From Coenobita brevimanus (lineage: Eukaryota; Arthropoda; Malacostraca; Decapoda; Coenobitidae), in NCBI GenBank assembly GCA_032717465.1, contig CM064670.1, positions 19,261,939 through 19,325,938 on the forward strand: a stretch of 64,000 nucleotides of DNA. Direction: 5' to 3'. How positions within the stretch are numbered: the stretch's first letter is position 1; each line of letters begins with the position of its first letter. The position numbers and the translations under genes are program-made. Of this stretch, positions 50,869-60,795 are shown one piece after another. Below the pieces are notes generated by a model. That model searched no databases. It was not told the origin of the DNA and saw only the letters and a list, made by a program, of their open reading frames with translations.

Positions 50869-51030
50869 TAGCTAATGAGATGAAAATGCCACTTAGTATA
50901 TAGTTTGTGGATTTTGAAAAGGCGTTTGATAGTGTTTCATGTGGAGCCATGTTGAAAATTACGAGATTCTATGGTATACCAGAAAAGTTTGTAAATATTA
51001 TTAGAAGCCTGCATGAAGGTACATATTGTG
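50869..51030 (+). mobile_element. LINE-D 3' part, resumed after the LTR insertion
   Basis: From the AGCT duplication the frame continues ANEMKMPLSI, a stop, FVDFEKAFDSVS, then GIPEKFVNIIRSLHEG. This is RT domain text that directly follows RHLMQQA at 41631. The copy ends near 51030 against Tc1 debris. Confidence 0.75.
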
Positions 51031-51420
51031 AGAAGTGGCTGCGGTGCAGCTTGGCAAACCCAGCTCCTTCTGCAAGCAGTGTTGGGTAGTTCGAACTGAA
51101 ACGTCTTATAACAGCTGGGGATGCATTCTCTTCAGTTCTGCTGCTGTCAGTCGAGGATTCTTGATTACGGTACTTCCCTGTTCAGAAGCGTATATGTACC
51201 TCTGGAAGCTGCCCTCTTCTTTCCACTGGCATGCTTGTGCTCTGGTATGACATCAGGTGGCCGACCGTGCGCTGCAGCAAGAATCTTCATGACGGTCGAC
51301 TTTGAGCACCCAGTACGTTCTTAAATTGTGTTGACAGGGGCATTACCTTGCCTCCATGCAATGATATGGACCCTCTCATCCCTTGAGCAGTACTTTCCAG
51401 GCAGGACAACTCGACTCTAG
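51030..51420 (-). pseudogene. Tc1-like transposase N-terminal fragment
   Basis: Minus-strand frames give HIIAWRQGNAPVNTI and ERTGCSKSTVMKIL (helix-turn-helix), HGRPPDVIPEH (GRP linker), and NPRLTAAELKRMHP followed by VSVRTTQH (second helix-turn-helix). This is the bipartite DNA-binding domain of Tc1-like transposases, in broken frames. No catalytic domain or terminal repeats are seen. Confidence 0.65.
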
Positions 51421-51651
51421 GAAAACAACAGGGCAAACAGTAATGCATATGGAAAAAGAGGAGGTGCAAGCTTGGAGTGATGGGAACATACACTCCCACT
51501 CTCGCTTCTGGGCAAGCACTGGCGTGCTGAGTGTTTCACCACCTCCCACCAACACCAGAGGAGTTGCCAGTTGCTTCTTGCCCCCAAAATTCACTTGGTA
51601 GAGGTGGAAACACAAAGCAAAGATGGTCAACTTTCCCATAGCAATTCTGTG

Positions 51652-54245
51652 TGTGTAGGTCCCAAGTCAATTTGCGGTGGGGGTGGTATAGAGGAAACAG
51701 GGATCGTGCTGAAAGAAGCCTGATTGTTTACGTGCTCGTAGAGAGGTCGATGATGGGAATGGTTGCTGATACGAGGGCTGTGAGAGAAGGATGTGGTCTG
51801 TCAGATCATATGATTGTGGTATGCAAGATCAAGCTGAGAGGAGTCAGGTGGATCAAGAGAGAGAGAGGAGCAGTCAGGGTGAAAGACTGAAAGTTGAGAA
51901 GCTGAGGATCAAAGAAGTGGCAGATGAGTACAGGACCAAAGTATAGGACGAGTTAGAATCAATGAACTGGAATGAATGGGATCTGGACAGCCTGTGGAAT
52001 GCATATAAGGATTGCTTAGTTAGGAATGCTAAAGAGGTGTGTGGTGTGGCAAGAGTATCAGCAAAAAAGAAGGGTATGGCATGGTGGGATGAGGAGGCTA
52101 GGAGAGCAGTGGAGGAAAAGAGGAAGAAGTGGCTAAAGTGGTTAAAGGATAGAGGTTCAGTTGAAATAAGAACTGAGTATATCGAGGGCAATAAGCACGT
52201 AAAGAGACTAGTGAAAAGGAAAAAGGAGGAGGTAAATGATGATCTGGGAAGAAAAATGAATGCGAACTACTCTGAAAATAAGAAATTATTCTGGAAAGAA
52301 GTGCGGAAATGTAGAAGCAAAAGCGGAAAGAAATGTGATAGGGTGAAGGATGCAGGTGGTACGTTTCTAACCCATGGAGATGAAATAAGGACCAGATGGA
52401 AAGAATATTTTGAATGCCTGATGAATGGGAATGGAGAGAGAAGAGCGGCTGTAAACATGATTGGTTTTGGGTGTGTTCAGAGAAGGAATGGAGTGCCAGG
52501 AGATGTGACACTCGCACAAGTGAAGAGTGCTGTGAAACGGCTGAAAAATGGGAAAGCAGCTGGGGTTGATGAGGTGTATGCAGAGATACTTAAATGTAGT
52601 GGAAAGAGTGGAATGAAGTGCTTGTTGGAGATATGTAAGAAGGTATGGATGAGTGAAACTGTGCCTGCTGAGTGGAAAAAAGCTGCGATCGTACCCCTGT
52701 ACAAAAATAATGGTGAGCGATGTGAGTGCAAGAATTATCGTGGCATAAGTTTATTGAGTGTGGTAGGGAAGGTATATGGAAGGATTATCGTAAAGTAAGA
52801 GAGATACCAGAAGTCCTAGTGAGTGATGAAGAGGGTGGCTTCAGGAGTGACAAAGGATGTGTGGATCAAGTAACTGCAGTGAGACAGATAGCAAAGAAGG
52901 CTTGTGAGGACCATAAGGTGTTTAAGGCATTCATGGATCTGGAAAAAGCATACGACAAAGTAGACAGAAAGGGATCGTGGAAAGTTTTGTGCATGTATTG
53001 TGTAGATGGTAAGCTGCTAAGTGCTGTCAAGAGTTTTTATGATGGTAGTGAAGCATGTGTAAGAGTTAATGGGCATCTAAGTGAATGGTTCACGATCGGT
53101 GTGGGCATGCAACAAGGTTGTGTGATGTCCCCATGGCTGTTCAATATGTATATGGATGGGGTGATGAGAGAAGTAAAAACAAGAGTAATGGAGAGAGGGA
53201 CGGCGTTGGTAATGAATGGTGATAGATGGAATATCTCAAATTCATTGTATGCTGATGATGCAATACTGCTTGCAAGTACCGGGCAAGAACTTGTTAGGCT
53301 AGTGCAGAGTTTTGCTGTTGTCTGTGAGCGTCGTGCCTTGAGAGTAAATGTAGAGAAGAGTAAAGTGATGGTTATTGAGAGAGAAAGTGACTCTCAGTGT
53401 GATGTCACAGTGAATGGAGAGAGACTGGAATTGGTGAGAGAGTTCAAATACTTGGGTACAGTGATAGAAAAGAGAGGAAAATATGCAAAAGAAGTTGAAA
53501 GTAGAGTGACACAAGGAAGAAAAGTAGCTGGTGCAATGAAGGCCTTGATAAGAAACAGAGGCTTGAGTGTTGCAGCTGGATGAGGCTTACATGAGGGAGT
53601 GTTAGTGCCAAGTCTAACATATGGGTGTGAGACTGTGGTGTGGCATGAAAATGAAAAGTTAAGAGTAAGAGCAGTGGAGATGGGACTGTTGTGGAATGTA
53701 TGTGGAGTACAGAGGGTGGATAGGATACGAAATAATGTGATTCGTGAAAGGTGTGGACTGAGGAAGTCGGTGCACACCACAAACAGAGTGTCCTGAGATG
53801 GTATGGTCATGTAGAAAGAACAGATAACAATAGAGTGGTGAAAAAGGTATACCTGAGCGAATTTGAAGGAGGGAGAAGGCGAGGTAGGCCAAGGAGAAGG
53901 TGGAGAGATATGGTGGATGAGTGTTTGAGAAAGAGAGGTTTGGAAGTCGGTAAGGCTAGGGAACTGACGAGATCGAGCTGGCTGGTTGAATGTGGTGAGG
54001 AGAAGTGTATGATCAGGGATTTTGGCACCCCTTGTGAGTATGGCAGAGTCCAGATTGACTCAATCGGATACGTTTGTGTGGAGCTGCAGAATGTGATGAA
54101 TGTTTTTGGCGTATCCGGTAGAGCCAGGATTCCGGGGGCTTGAATGATGAGTGAATGGAAGTGTGGCCTATTTGGATCGGGCAAGTTTGTGCTGTCTGGA
54201 CATTGCTATTCCTCACCCTGCCCTTGGGTGGGAAGGGAGGTCCGG
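51652..54245 (+). mobile_element. LINE-C copy C1: EN end to 3' terminus
   Basis: It starts in the endonuclease (GLSDHMIVVCKIKLRG near 51795, the SDH motif). The linker and RT start are open at 51962-52798 (LKNGKAAGVDEVYAEI; NYRGISLLSVVGKV). After a one-base shift the RT is open at 52726-53583 (GFRSDKGCVDQV; MDLEKAYDKVD; GMQQGCVMSPWLF; YADDA at 53248). A TGA, a further in-frame stretch, then another shift lead to LRWYGHVERT and RGRPRRRWRDM. The 3' UTR ends GGTCCGGATGATGATATAT in (TA)n. EN-RT LINE; clade unassigned. It has two frameshifts and one stop. Confidence 0.85.
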
Positions 54246-54249
54246 ATGA

Positions 54250-54310
<61 letters not shown>
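54246..54310. repeat. (TA)n between LINE-C copies
   Basis: (TA)n with one TGTA interruption. It joins the 3' tail of C1 to the TATGTATATNGATGGGG start of C2. Confidence 0.95.
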
Positions 54311-54892
54311 CAGATGGGGTTATGAGAGGAAAAACTCGGGAGAGGGGTTGTGTTAATTATGAATAATGGAGAGGGATGATCCAAGTAAACACCTATGAAA
54401 GATGGAGTATTTGAAATCTGGTCAATGCAAATGTGGCAGAACTGCTTGCAAATAGCAAAAAAAGCTTGGCAGACTGTTGCAGAGTTGTGCAAATGTCTCT
54501 GACCACTGTGCCATAAAGTTATCCTAAATGTATATAAGAGTTAATTGATGGTTGTTGAGGGCAAAGGTGCTTCTGACTCCCAGTGTGATGCTATTGTGAA
54601 TGGGGAAAGACTGAATAGGTAAGAGTTTAAGTACCTGAGTGAAGTGATAGAAATGAGAGGTAAATGTGCAAAAGGGGAAAGTAGAGTAGCACAGGGAAGA
54701 GAAGTGGCTGGTGCTATGAAGGCCTTGATAAGAGGAAGACGTCTGAGTATACTGACTGCGAGAGGCTTACATGAAGGGTTTTAGTGCCTTATCTAGCATA
54801 TGTGTGAAAGAATGGTGTGGCATGAACCTGATTAGTCAGGTGGGACTGCTGAGGAATGTGTGTGTAGTGTGGAGAGTGGATTGGGTATATAC

Positions 54893-54895
<3 letters not shown>
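54311..54895 (+). mobile_element. LINE-C copy C2: internal RT fragment
   Basis: It starts at GATGGGGTTATGAGAGG (DGVMR, compare 53155) and follows C1 to about VWRVDWV (54880), with an internal loss that includes the catalytic box and many stops. GCTATGAAGGCCTTGATAAG matches C1 at 53535. It ends at (TA)n 54899-54934. Confidence 0.75.

Positions 54896-54898
<3 letters not shown>

Positions 54899-54934
<36 letters not shown>
54899..54934. repeat. (TA)n at the SINE-2 3' end
   Basis: AT array at the tail of the minus-strand SINE-2. Confidence 0.95.
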
Positions 54935-54937
<3 letters not shown>

Positions 54938-55329
54938 TGTCATCAGCCGTTTGAGTATCCACTGTAGGACCGGCCTATCCCAACCAAAGCGGGGACAATA
55001 CAGCCAATGTATCTCCACCAAGTGGCTTAGGCTGTCTGGTAAAGATTGTATGCAGGGTGAGAAGTGCTTGTAAGTGTGTTGTAGTGTTGGAGTGGCTTTG
55101 GATGTGTGTGTAGTCTGTGAACCAAGTGTAATCAGCCCGCACAAGCCGACTGGATGCAAGCATACTGTACTTTACAGTATGCGACACTGGTTCAACCACA
55201 GCACCCCTGATGTCCGCCAATGCAGTACATGGCCAGAAGAATGCTCCCAAAGTTTATTACCCTGGCGGGGTGCGAACCCTCGTTCTTCAGTGTACGAAAA
55301 AGCACACTTTACCACTGTACCACGGAGGC

Positions 55330-55331
<2 letters not shown>
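54935..55331 (-). mobile_element. SINE-2 copy
   Basis: tRNA-like head on minus (GTGGTACAGTGGTAAAGTGT as A box, GAGGGTTCGCACCCC as B box at about 55268-55282), then the body shared over its whole length with 63394-63782 (TGTACTGCATTGGCGGACAT, CTGATTACACTTGGTTCACA, GGATACTCAAACGGCTGATG), and an AT tail. Full length, about 397 bases, with (TA)n on both sides. Confidence 0.85.

Positions 55332-55332
<1 letters not shown>

Positions 55333-55378
<46 letters not shown>
55333..55378. repeat. (TA)n microsatellite
   Basis: AT array between SINE-2 and the Tc1 element end. Confidence 0.95.
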
Positions 55379-55380
<2 letters not shown>

Positions 55381-56560
55381 TAATGTAAAAATTATTATGG
55401 ATTTTTCTGAAAACAAGCATTTTTATGTTTGACAATCGCTGAAACCCATTTACAGATCAAAGTGCATCTGTATTCTGCTACATCTATATACACACATTGC
55501 TTTAGTAATTTATTTGACCACCCTTTGCTGAAAAATGTTTCTGGACACGTTGAAACATTCCCCAAATGTCGGATTGACACAGTTCCTTGATTTTTGCTGA
55601 ATGGAAACAAACAGGTATTAGTCGCTGTATGAGTTCAGTTTTGTCGGTTATTGGTACTTCGTGTATTTCATCTTTCAGCTCATCCCATAAACCCTCAATT
55701 GGATTCCTATCAGGTGATTTTCCAACCCATGGTAGCAATTGAATACCATTTTCCTTGCACCATGACTTGACTTTCTTTGCTGCAAGGCATGGGGCAGACT
55801 CCTGTTGAAAAATCTATGGTCTTTCTTCATGCCATCCCCTTGTTTGAGGCATGAGGCGAGTTCTAAGACCTTGATGTACATATCTTAGTTCATGGTGCTA
55901 TCAGCAATGTGCAAACAACTCATACCATTCACTGATATGGCCCCTCACACCATGATTTTCTGTGGAAATTTCACGGTTTTCCTCAGACATTTGCCATAAA
56001 TTCCTCTCAAGTTCTTCGTCAGACAGCCTGGATGTGATCATCAAGTACTTGGAAGGTGGACTCACTGCAAAAAACACCAACTAAAGCAAACTGAAACAAG
56101 AAGCCATTAGAATCAATACAAGGAGAGTGAATAAACTTCATGACGTCTAGTCATGTGTCAACAAAAATTTGAGATGTGGCATTCTTTTTTGGGAAGATAT
56201 CGTTCCATATTAGTGAAGTTCACATGATTTTATTTTAATAGCTCATACTTAAACTTTAGAATAGTAAATCAGACTATTTTACCTTTTTCTAGTCATCTGA
56301 AGTCTGTTGAGCATGTTGCTTGGCCCATTCTCAAAGGGACTGTATCATGGTCTTCGTAAGTCACAGTTTCTTCCTTAGACAATATGAGCGCAACCCAGCT
56401 TCCAGAAACCTGTTATTCACCATTCTGGGGTGCAGATTCACTTCCTCCTCAGCCATCAAACTTGCAGTATTTCTGCATGACAGTCTTCGGTTCTTAAGAG
56501 CCATATGCATCATCTTCCCATCCACTCTGAGCATAGTTTTCCTTTTTCTCCTTTTTTAGT
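55379..56560 (-). mobile_element. Decayed Tc1-like transposon
   Basis: Minus-strand fragments in order are KTMLRVDGKMMHMAL near 56535, HPRMVNNRFLEAGL and RSYCLRKK near 56410, WAKQHAQQTSDD near 56310, and the last block LPWVGKSPDRNPIEGLWDEL at 55735-55680, the SPD.NPIE motif with the third acidic site written SPDRNPIE. TGGATTTTTCTGAAAACAAG near 55398 belongs to an end region also found at 60345-60490. Many stops and shifts. Transposase would act by a DD34E-type cut-and-paste; this copy cannot. Confidence 0.7.
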
Positions 56561-56724
56561 TCAAATTTAAACCATTTTCTGCTTTTTCCCTGGAAAAACT
56601 AACAGCTCTTTGCATGTTTGTTGTTGTTAGATTTTCCCACCTGACATAAAGTCAGAGTGGGAGTGGGCCTAGGGTGTAAGGCCCGCCAGGGAAAAACTGC
56701 AGATGGGAAAGCAGGGGACTAGCC
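56561..56724. other. 3' flank of the cold-shock ORF
   Basis: On minus, the text after the ORF stop reads AAGGCTAGTCCCCTGCTTTC, GGCGGGCCTTACACCCTAGG and CCCACTCCCACTCTGACTTT before the Tc1 debris. It could be the 3' UTR or inter-ORF region of an unrecognised retroelement. No poly(A) signal is convincing. Confidence 0.3.
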
Positions 56725-57141
56725 TTAGCTAGTCTTGACGTTGTGATATTTTAATATAGCTCGGACGACGTAGTCAAGTATGGCTACGTCATCGGCGTGA
56801 ATCTGACTCGTGGCAAGAAGGTAGTCAGCGTGGCGGTCGTAAAACTGCTGACAGAGGACGTGAAGGCAGTAGAGGGAGTCGGTGACGTCTCGGAAGTTGG
56901 CCTCATTGTGCTGATCTTGATATTGGAAGATCTGATCCACTAAGAGAGACTCAAGATGGGTGCGAGTCTTCTCTGGCAGTGGAGGGAGGCGGGCCAAGAC
57001 GTCCTGGCAGCGATCGGCGGGGGGGGAAGTGGCAGGCGGTGGAGACACGGGATGGTCTGTCTCCATCTCATCAGGTGGTGGGGGCCTGCCTTTCTTCCCC
57101 TTCTTCTTCGGCTCGCCGTCAGCAGCAGGTGGTGGAGTCAA
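56725..57141 (-). pseudogene. C-terminal part of the cold-shock ORF, now out of frame
   Basis: The 138 codons start Pro/Lys-rich (PKKKGKKGRPPPP) and then enter an uninterrupted, ordinary-composition domain of about 85 residues (DVLARLPPLPEKT; ANFRDVTDSLYCLHVL; HADDVAILDYVVRAI) that I do not recognise and that looks helical. It is one phase off the upstream cold-shock frame only because of the 61-base triplication at about 57187-57370. Removing 122 bases would make the distance 741, a multiple of three. Whether any transcript spans both is unknown. Confidence 0.55.
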
Positions 57142-57186
57142 GGGCGGGAGGTCCTCTTCTTCCCTGTCGGTGGAGGGGATAGAAGA

Positions 57187-57370
57187 AGGAGCCCTTTCCT
57201 CGGCTACTGACGGCGAGCGGCGGGAATCTTCGGCGGGAGCTGGTAGAAGGAGCCCTTTCCTCGGCTACTGACGGCGAGCGGCGGGAATCTTCGGCGGGAG
57301 CTGGTAGAAGGAGCCCTTTCCTCGGCTACTGACGGCGAGCGGCGGGAATCTTCGGCAGGAGCTGGTTGTG
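57187..57370. repeat. Three tandem 61-bp units
   Basis: GCCCTTTCCTCGGCTACTGA starts at 57191, 57252 and 57313, an exact 61-base period with near-perfect identity. Because 61 is not a multiple of three, the units are read in different frames and end the cold-shock ORF prematurely at 57204. Confidence 0.95.
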
Positions 57371-58004
57371 CAGGCTTGGCGGGCGGTGCAGTGGCAGTGA
57401 TGGCGGTGGCAGCAGTTGCCCTGTTTAAGGAAGCGTCGAGCTCCAGCCTTTTCCGTGGTGTTGTGCGGGGTCTGGGAGGCTGCAGCTTGAGGGCACAACG
57501 CTCCTGACGAGGGGCAGCATGTGTATCACGGGCAAAGCACTGCAGGATGACAATGCACGGAAGCCCATTCTTCACAAATATCTGTGGGAGAAGAACGAGC
57601 ATTGCCGCCTTGTCACCACCACAAAATGCTCGTGCCGTCGCGATACACGTGGTGACTATTGTATCAATCTCTCCAGTGCACCAGGGATCCCTGGGCTGAC
57701 GATCCCGAGCCGAAGGGCGCCGCCGTGCACGAGCAGAGCCCTGCACAGCTGCACCTCTCGGTCCGGTAACGTGAACAGCCTCAGGACCCTTCGGTGCCTG
57801 TAGGAGATCGAACACAACAGCCTCACCCTCGCGTAACGGGCGTTTCCGGCCCCGTGAATTGGTCACATCGATCCCCAGGCGGTGCAAGAATACATCGGCG
57901 TCGGTGTACTGGCGCCGAATGAATCCGTACCCTGCCCTGGTGTTGTACCATTTCTCGGTGCAGCTCCATATATGTTTCTTGCAAGCGAACCTTGATTTGT
58001 CCAA
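57204..58004 (-). CDS. Cold-shock-domain (Y-box-like) ORF, probable retroelement ORF1 or host-derived copy
   Basis: 266 codons. Residues about 10-88 form a cold-shock domain: KWYNTRAGYGFIRR holds the RNP1-like motif (GYGFIR at 25-30), DVFLH (37-41) is RNP2, and VTGPRG (79-84) is the terminal strand as in metazoan Y-box proteins. Then come an Arg-rich stretch, a hydrophobic Cys-containing segment (about 103-160) unlike Y-box tails, and a Pro/Ala/Arg-rich end scrambled by the 61-bp triplication. It would bind single-stranded RNA or DNA. There is no in-frame ATG: the frame opens at TTG 58004 with TGA at 58019-58017. ATG 58038 (MGKNKDLN) lies one base out of phase, so an indel or a spliced first exon is likely. 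All flanks are transposons; a TE-encoded ORF1 is my preferred guess. Confidence 0.6.
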   Translation of the reverse strand: MDKSRFACKKHIWSCTEKWYNTRAGYGFIRRQYTDADVFLHRLGIDVTNSRGRKRPLREGEAVVFDLLQAPKGPEAVHVTGPRGAAVQGSARARRRPSARDRQPRDPWCTGEIDTIVTTCIATARAFCGGDKAAMLVLLPQIFVKNGLPCIVILQCFARDTHAAPRQERCALKLQPPRPRTTPRKRLELDASLNRATAATAITATAPPAKPAQPAPAEDSRRSPSVAEERAPSTSSRRRFPPLAVSSRGKGSFYQLPPKIPAARRQ

Positions 58005-58138
58005 CTTTTCTAAGATTCAAATCTTTATTCTTTCCCATTTTCAGTAAATCATATTAAAAAAATATGTCCCTGAAGTTAAAACCAAGAAAAATAAATGCAC
58101 AAGGTAAGTGGAAATATCATAGAAAAACTTTCTTATGC

Positions 58139-60190
58139 AAGAAAGCCTTGGTTTAATCACGCTTGGTCTAATGCTGTCCGCAACAAGAAGAGGGCCTACA
58201 AAAGGTACCGGAGCCAACCCACCCCTGAACCACACCATCTTTACGTTTCTGCCCGGAATCGTGCTAAGTCTGTTCTTCGCTCTACTAAAAATAATTTCAT
58301 CCATACTAAATGCTCTCAACTCTCCGACTCGAATTCTTCCCGCTCTTTCTGGCATCTTGCCAAAAATCTTTCTAACAACTTTACCTCATCATCCTTCCCT
58401 CCTCTTTTCTACTCTGATGGTTCTGTAGCTATTTCTTCTACTGATAAAGCAGATCTCTTCGCACAGACTTTCTCCTCCAATTCTACCTTAGACGATTCCA
58501 GTGCTGTTCCTCCATCACTTCCCCCCTCTGACTTCCTCATGGCTGACATTAAAATTTCTTCAGTTGATGTACTTTCTGCCATCACTGGCCTCAGTACTAA
58601 CAAGGCATATGGGCCTGATGGGGTCCCTCCTGTTGTTCTCAAGAACTGTGCTTCTGTGCTTACACCCTGCCTAGGCAAACTCTTTCGCCTTTGTCTGTCA
58701 ACTTGTACCTTTCCTTCTTGCTGGAAGTTTGCTCTCATTCAGCCAGTCCCAAAGAAGGGTGACTATTCCCAACCCTCTAACTATCGTCCAATTGCTTTAA
58801 CGTCCTGTATTTCAAAAGTTTTCGAGTCAATTCTTAATAGAAAAATTTTAAGGCATCTTTCCTATCACAACCTTCTTTCCGATCGTCAGTATGGGTTCCG
58901 TCAGGGACGCTCCACTGGCGATCTTCTCACCTACCTTTCAGACTCCTGGTCATCCTCCTTTCGGGACTTTGGCGAAAGCTTTGCCATTGCACTTGACATC
59001 TCAAAGGCTTTCGATCGAGTCTGGCATAAATCTTTAATTTCCAAACTGCCCTCCTACGGTTTCTATCCTTCTATCTGTGCCTTCATCGCTAGCTTCCTTT
59101 CTAGTCGTTCTATAGCCGCTGTTGTAGACGGCCATCGTTCTTCTCCTAGATCTATCAACAGTGGTGTTCCTCAGGGCTCTGTCCTATCACCAACTCTCTT
59201 CTTTTTATTCATCAATGATCTTCTAAGCTGTACATCTAACCCTATCCACTCATACGCTGACGACTCCACCCTTCACCTTTCCATTCGGTTCCCGCAACGC
59301 CCATCTTAACAGTTACTTCAACAAGCAAGGGATGAGGCTGTGGCACACCTAATGTCTGATTTGGCTCGTATCTCTGACTGGGGTAAAAATAATATGGTTG
59401 TCTTTAATGCATCTAAGACTCAGTTCTTACACCTATCAACCCGACAAAATCTTCCACAGGTATACCCACTAATGTTTAATAATATTCAGCTTAATCCTGC
59501 ATCATCCTTGAACATGCTTGGGGTTTCATTTACTCGGGACTTATCTTGGAAAGATCATATTACATCTCTTGTAAAATCTGCTTCCAAGAGATTGGGTGTG
59601 CTAAGCCGACTCCACACTTTCTTCACCCCTGCACAATTGTTGACTCTATACAGGGGTTTTATCCGCCCCTGTGTGGAGTACAACTCTCATGTGTGGGGAG
59701 GCTCCCCACATACAGCTCTTCTCAATAGGGTGGAGGCAAAGGCTTTTCGTCTCATTAACTCTCCTCCTCTTACTGACTCCCTTCAACCTCTGTCTCTTCG
59801 CCTCACTGTTGCATCTTTATCTCTTCTCTATCGCTACTTTAATGGTCACTGCTCCTCTGAACTCTCTGCTTGCATTCCTCCACCTCTACGACGGGCGCGT
59901 AGCACCCGTCTGGCAGCAAACTCTCATCCTTTTTCTGTCCAACTCTCTAATGCAAGAGTTAACCGTTACTCCCAGTCTTTCATTTATGCAACAGGTCAGC
60001 TCTGGAACTGTCTCCCTCTGTCTGTATTTCCTGCTGCCTATGATCTCCAGTCTTTCAAACGCAGTGTGTCCAGGCAGCTCAAAATGATCGGATGTTGAAT
60101 TTGGCTCTATATTGTATTTTGTTTTTCTCTTGGAGGGAACTGTTACTGCGGGCTCATGGCCTTTGGTTCCTTCTTCCTCACATATAAAAA
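58139..60190 (+). mobile_element. LINE-A copy A5: best-preserved RT and C-terminus
   Basis: 5'-truncated in the EN-RT linker (KPWFNHAWSNAVRNKKRAYK), then one continuous frame to 60098 with a single nonsense codon: TAA at 59307-59309 where copies A1 and A6 have CAG. RT motifs are KAYGPDGVPPVVLKN, PVPKKGDYSQPSNYRP, QYGFRQGRSTGDLL, ALDISKAFDRVWHKSL, SGVPQGSVLSP and catalytic YADDS at 59253. The C-terminal domain (FIRPCVEYNSHVWGG to WNCLPLSVFPAAYDLQSFK) is intact. The 3' UTR ends CTTTGGTTCCTTCTTCCTCA and CATATAAAAAAA, then (AT)n. It would prime reverse transcription from nicked DNA, but the EN is missing. Confidence 0.9.
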
Positions 60191-60339
60191 AAATATATAT
60201 ATATATATATAAACGTTGTTAGGTATCAGAGAATACCAGGTCACATCATTGCTAAACAAAGTCCTAGGCAGTTCTACGGGTTCCAAGCCGAATCAAGTTC
60301 AATCATGCCCACCCTGCTTTATCAGTGTTGCCATAAAGA

Positions 60340-60495
60340 GGTTTCTTTATACATCAAAACCTGACAGAAATATGTGTACATATAGATTTAGCAAAATGCA
60401 GATGCACTTTGATCTGTAAATAAGCTTCAGCGATGTTTAAACATAAAAATACTCATTTTCAGAAAAATCCATAATAATATTTCCAGTACTGACCA
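60340..60495 (+). mobile_element. Solo end of the Tc1-like element
   Basis: Inverted relative to 55385-55500. TTACAGATCAAAGTGCATCTG and TATGGATTTTTCTGAAAA, read on minus, occur in both in the same order over about 120 bases. No transposase lies next to it, so this is a deletion remnant or an end-only MITE. Confidence 0.65.
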
Positions 60496-60499
60496 TACA

Positions 60500-60524
60500 T
60501 ATATATAAATATATATATATATAT

Positions 60525-60588
<64 letters not shown>
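60500..60588. repeat. (TA)n microsatellite
   Basis: AT array with one GATA interruption between the Tc1 remnant and SINE-3. Confidence 0.95.
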
Positions 60589-60590
<2 letters not shown>

Positions 60591-60692
60591 ATCATCCAAT
60601 CCTACGCTGCCCCATGAGGAGCGTAGGAGCCCAGGGCTAGGCAGTTGGTCCTGACATTTTAAGTGAGTGACCAACCTCACTCATCCCTGAGT

Positions 60693-60700
<8 letters not shown>
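60589..60700 (-). mobile_element. SINE-3 3' end, copy 2
   Basis: Inverted counterpart of 29040-29160 with (AT)n at both borders (60500-60588 and 60697-60751). Confidence 0.55.
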
Positions 60701-60755
<55 letters not shown>

Positions 60756-60795
60756 AGAGAGATAGATAGATATATATATACATATATATATAATA
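60697..60795. repeat. (TA)n / GATA microsatellite at the LINE-B tail
   Basis: AT array with GATA and GTAT interruptions, directly beyond the minus-strand LINE-B 3' end. Confidence 0.95.

Noticed and set aside
53299..54184. Minus-strand ORFs of 112-138 codons
   Set aside because: They are antisense shadows of the LINE-C RT and C-terminal region.
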